From Noviherbaspirillum massiliense JC206 (GTDB lineage: Bacteria; Pseudomonadota; Gammaproteobacteria; Burkholderiales; Burkholderiaceae_D): DNA of 64,000 bases. The notes under the pieces were generated by a model. That model was not told where the DNA came from, did no database searches, and saw nothing but the letters and a program-made list of their open reading frames with translations. The translations under genes and the position numbers were made by a program. The stretch is from positions 1,420,098 to 1,484,097 of the forward strand of contig NZ_HE978634.1 in assembly GCF_000312045.1 (NCBI RefSeq). Reading direction: 5' to 3'. Positions 63,447 to 64,000 of the stretch are shown here, one piece after another (positions within the stretch are counted from its first letter, which is position 1; each line of letters opens with the position of its first letter).

Positions 63447-64000
63447 ATGTGCCTAATGGATGTCGATCCGCATGTGAAAACACGCAGCGAGGAATCTCCG
63501 CTTTTGCTCAAGAGCCTTGGTCGAACGGCCGAAGCGCCGGGAGTACTGCCGCCTTACCTTGCCGAAGCCTCCTCGGCGACAGGGGAGGAGGCAGGGGTGC
63601 CAGTTGCAGCGTCAACCGTGCCGCAAACAGCCAAGCGCAGCAAGCCTTCGGAAAAGGAGACGCGCGTAGCCGCCCAACCTGGCTTTGTCTTGCACAGCTA
63701 TCCCTACAAGGAAACCAGCCTTATCGTTGATCTGTTTTCGCGCGATTACGGCCGCGTGGCTCTGATTGCAAAAGGAGCAAAGCGGCCGCATTCTCGCCTG
63801 CGCGGGGTATTGCAGACTTTTCAGCCCCTGTCCGTAAGCTGGGCCGGGAAATCGGAAGTGCGCACCCTGACATCGGCCGAATGGATAGGGGGGCTGTTGC
63901 CTCTTGAAAAATCCGCGCTTCTCTGCGGCTTCTACTTGAACGAGTTGCTCGTCAGGTTGCTGGCGCGCGATGATCCGCATCCGGCCCTGTTCGATCATTA
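63447..64000 (+). CDS. recO: DNA repair protein RecO, 5' part (runs off the window)
   Basis: A frame open from an ATG four bases after era to the window end. From residue 79 it reads [24 protein letters not shown], the OB-fold start of RecO, followed by [20 protein letters not shown] and [14 protein letters not shown]. RecO works with RecF and RecR in loading RecA. Unlike most RecO proteins it has about 78 residues before the OB fold, rich in Glu, Ala, Thr and Ser. ATG 63447 or ATG 63456 could be the start; neither has a strong Shine-Dalgarno. Confidence 0.88.
   Translation, partial: MCLMDVDPHVKTRSEESPLLLKSLGRTAEAPGVLPPYLAEASSATGEEAGVPVAASTVPQTAKRSKPSEKETRVAAQPGFVLHSYPYKETSLIVDLFSRDYGRVALIAKGAKRPHSRLRGVLQTFQPLSVSWAGKSEVRTLTSAEWIGGLLPLEKSALLCGFYLNELLVRLLARDDPHPALFDH

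Overview
The window looks like a chromosomal segment from a betaproteobacterium of the order Burkholderiales, most probably Oxalobacteraceae (Herbaspirillum/Noviherbaspirillum/Massilia-like). This is inferred from gene order and protein character: yceD-rpmF-plsX-fabHDG-acpP-fabF-ygfX-rpoE-rseA-rseB-mucD-glutaredoxin-lepA-lepB-DUF4845-rnc-era-recO in one direction is typical of that group. No rRNA, tRNA, CRISPR array, phage gene or insertion sequence was seen.

Positions 1-30837 are a surface-polysaccharide region. At its left are a GMC-type flavoprotein oxidoreductase and galE. Next comes a compact module (4684-10252) that matches the mycobacterial decaprenylphosphoryl-arabinose pathway gene for gene: a PAP2-like phosphatase, a UbiA-type phosphoribosyltransferase, a GtrA protein, DprE1-like and DprE2-like epimerase subunits, and a GT-C glycosyltransferase. 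Two GH16 lipoprotein genes bracket this module. They share a 702-bp direct repeat and a conserved hairpin leader. A third GH16 gene, a FemAB/GNAT-like protein, a GT4 and a polysaccharide deacetylase follow. A long minus-strand series (30837 down to 16717) then encodes a Wzx/Wzy-type exopolysaccharide system: initiating phosphosugar transferase, VanZ-like protein, GDP-fucose synthase, flippase, polymerase, two GT2, two GT4, a WecG-type GT26, an acyltransferase and two SGNH hydrolases. The export genes (wza/wzc type) are not in the window.

Positions 31376-46721 hold unrelated housekeeping genes: truncated haemoglobin, rmuC, a CorC-like membrane protein, the molybdenum cofactor operon moaA-mobA-moeA, rne, rluC, a HAD phosphatase, a Rieske protein, sppA, an RsmI-like methylase and maf. 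Between sppA and the methylase is a self-contained transcription unit with a strong promoter, several hairpins and a terminator; it is a candidate small RNA.

Positions 46829-64000 hold the fatty-acid synthesis and sigma-E envelope stress blocks, followed by lepA, lepB, rnc, era and the 5' part of recO. Two genes here, acpP and the DUF4845 gene, each carry an apparent one-base deletion in an A-tract. Since acpP is essential, sequence error is the simplest explanation. The points most worth following up are the arabinose-donor module and its bracketing repeats, the shared GH16 leader, the 45.1-45.3 kb RNA candidate, and the two homopolymer frameshifts.
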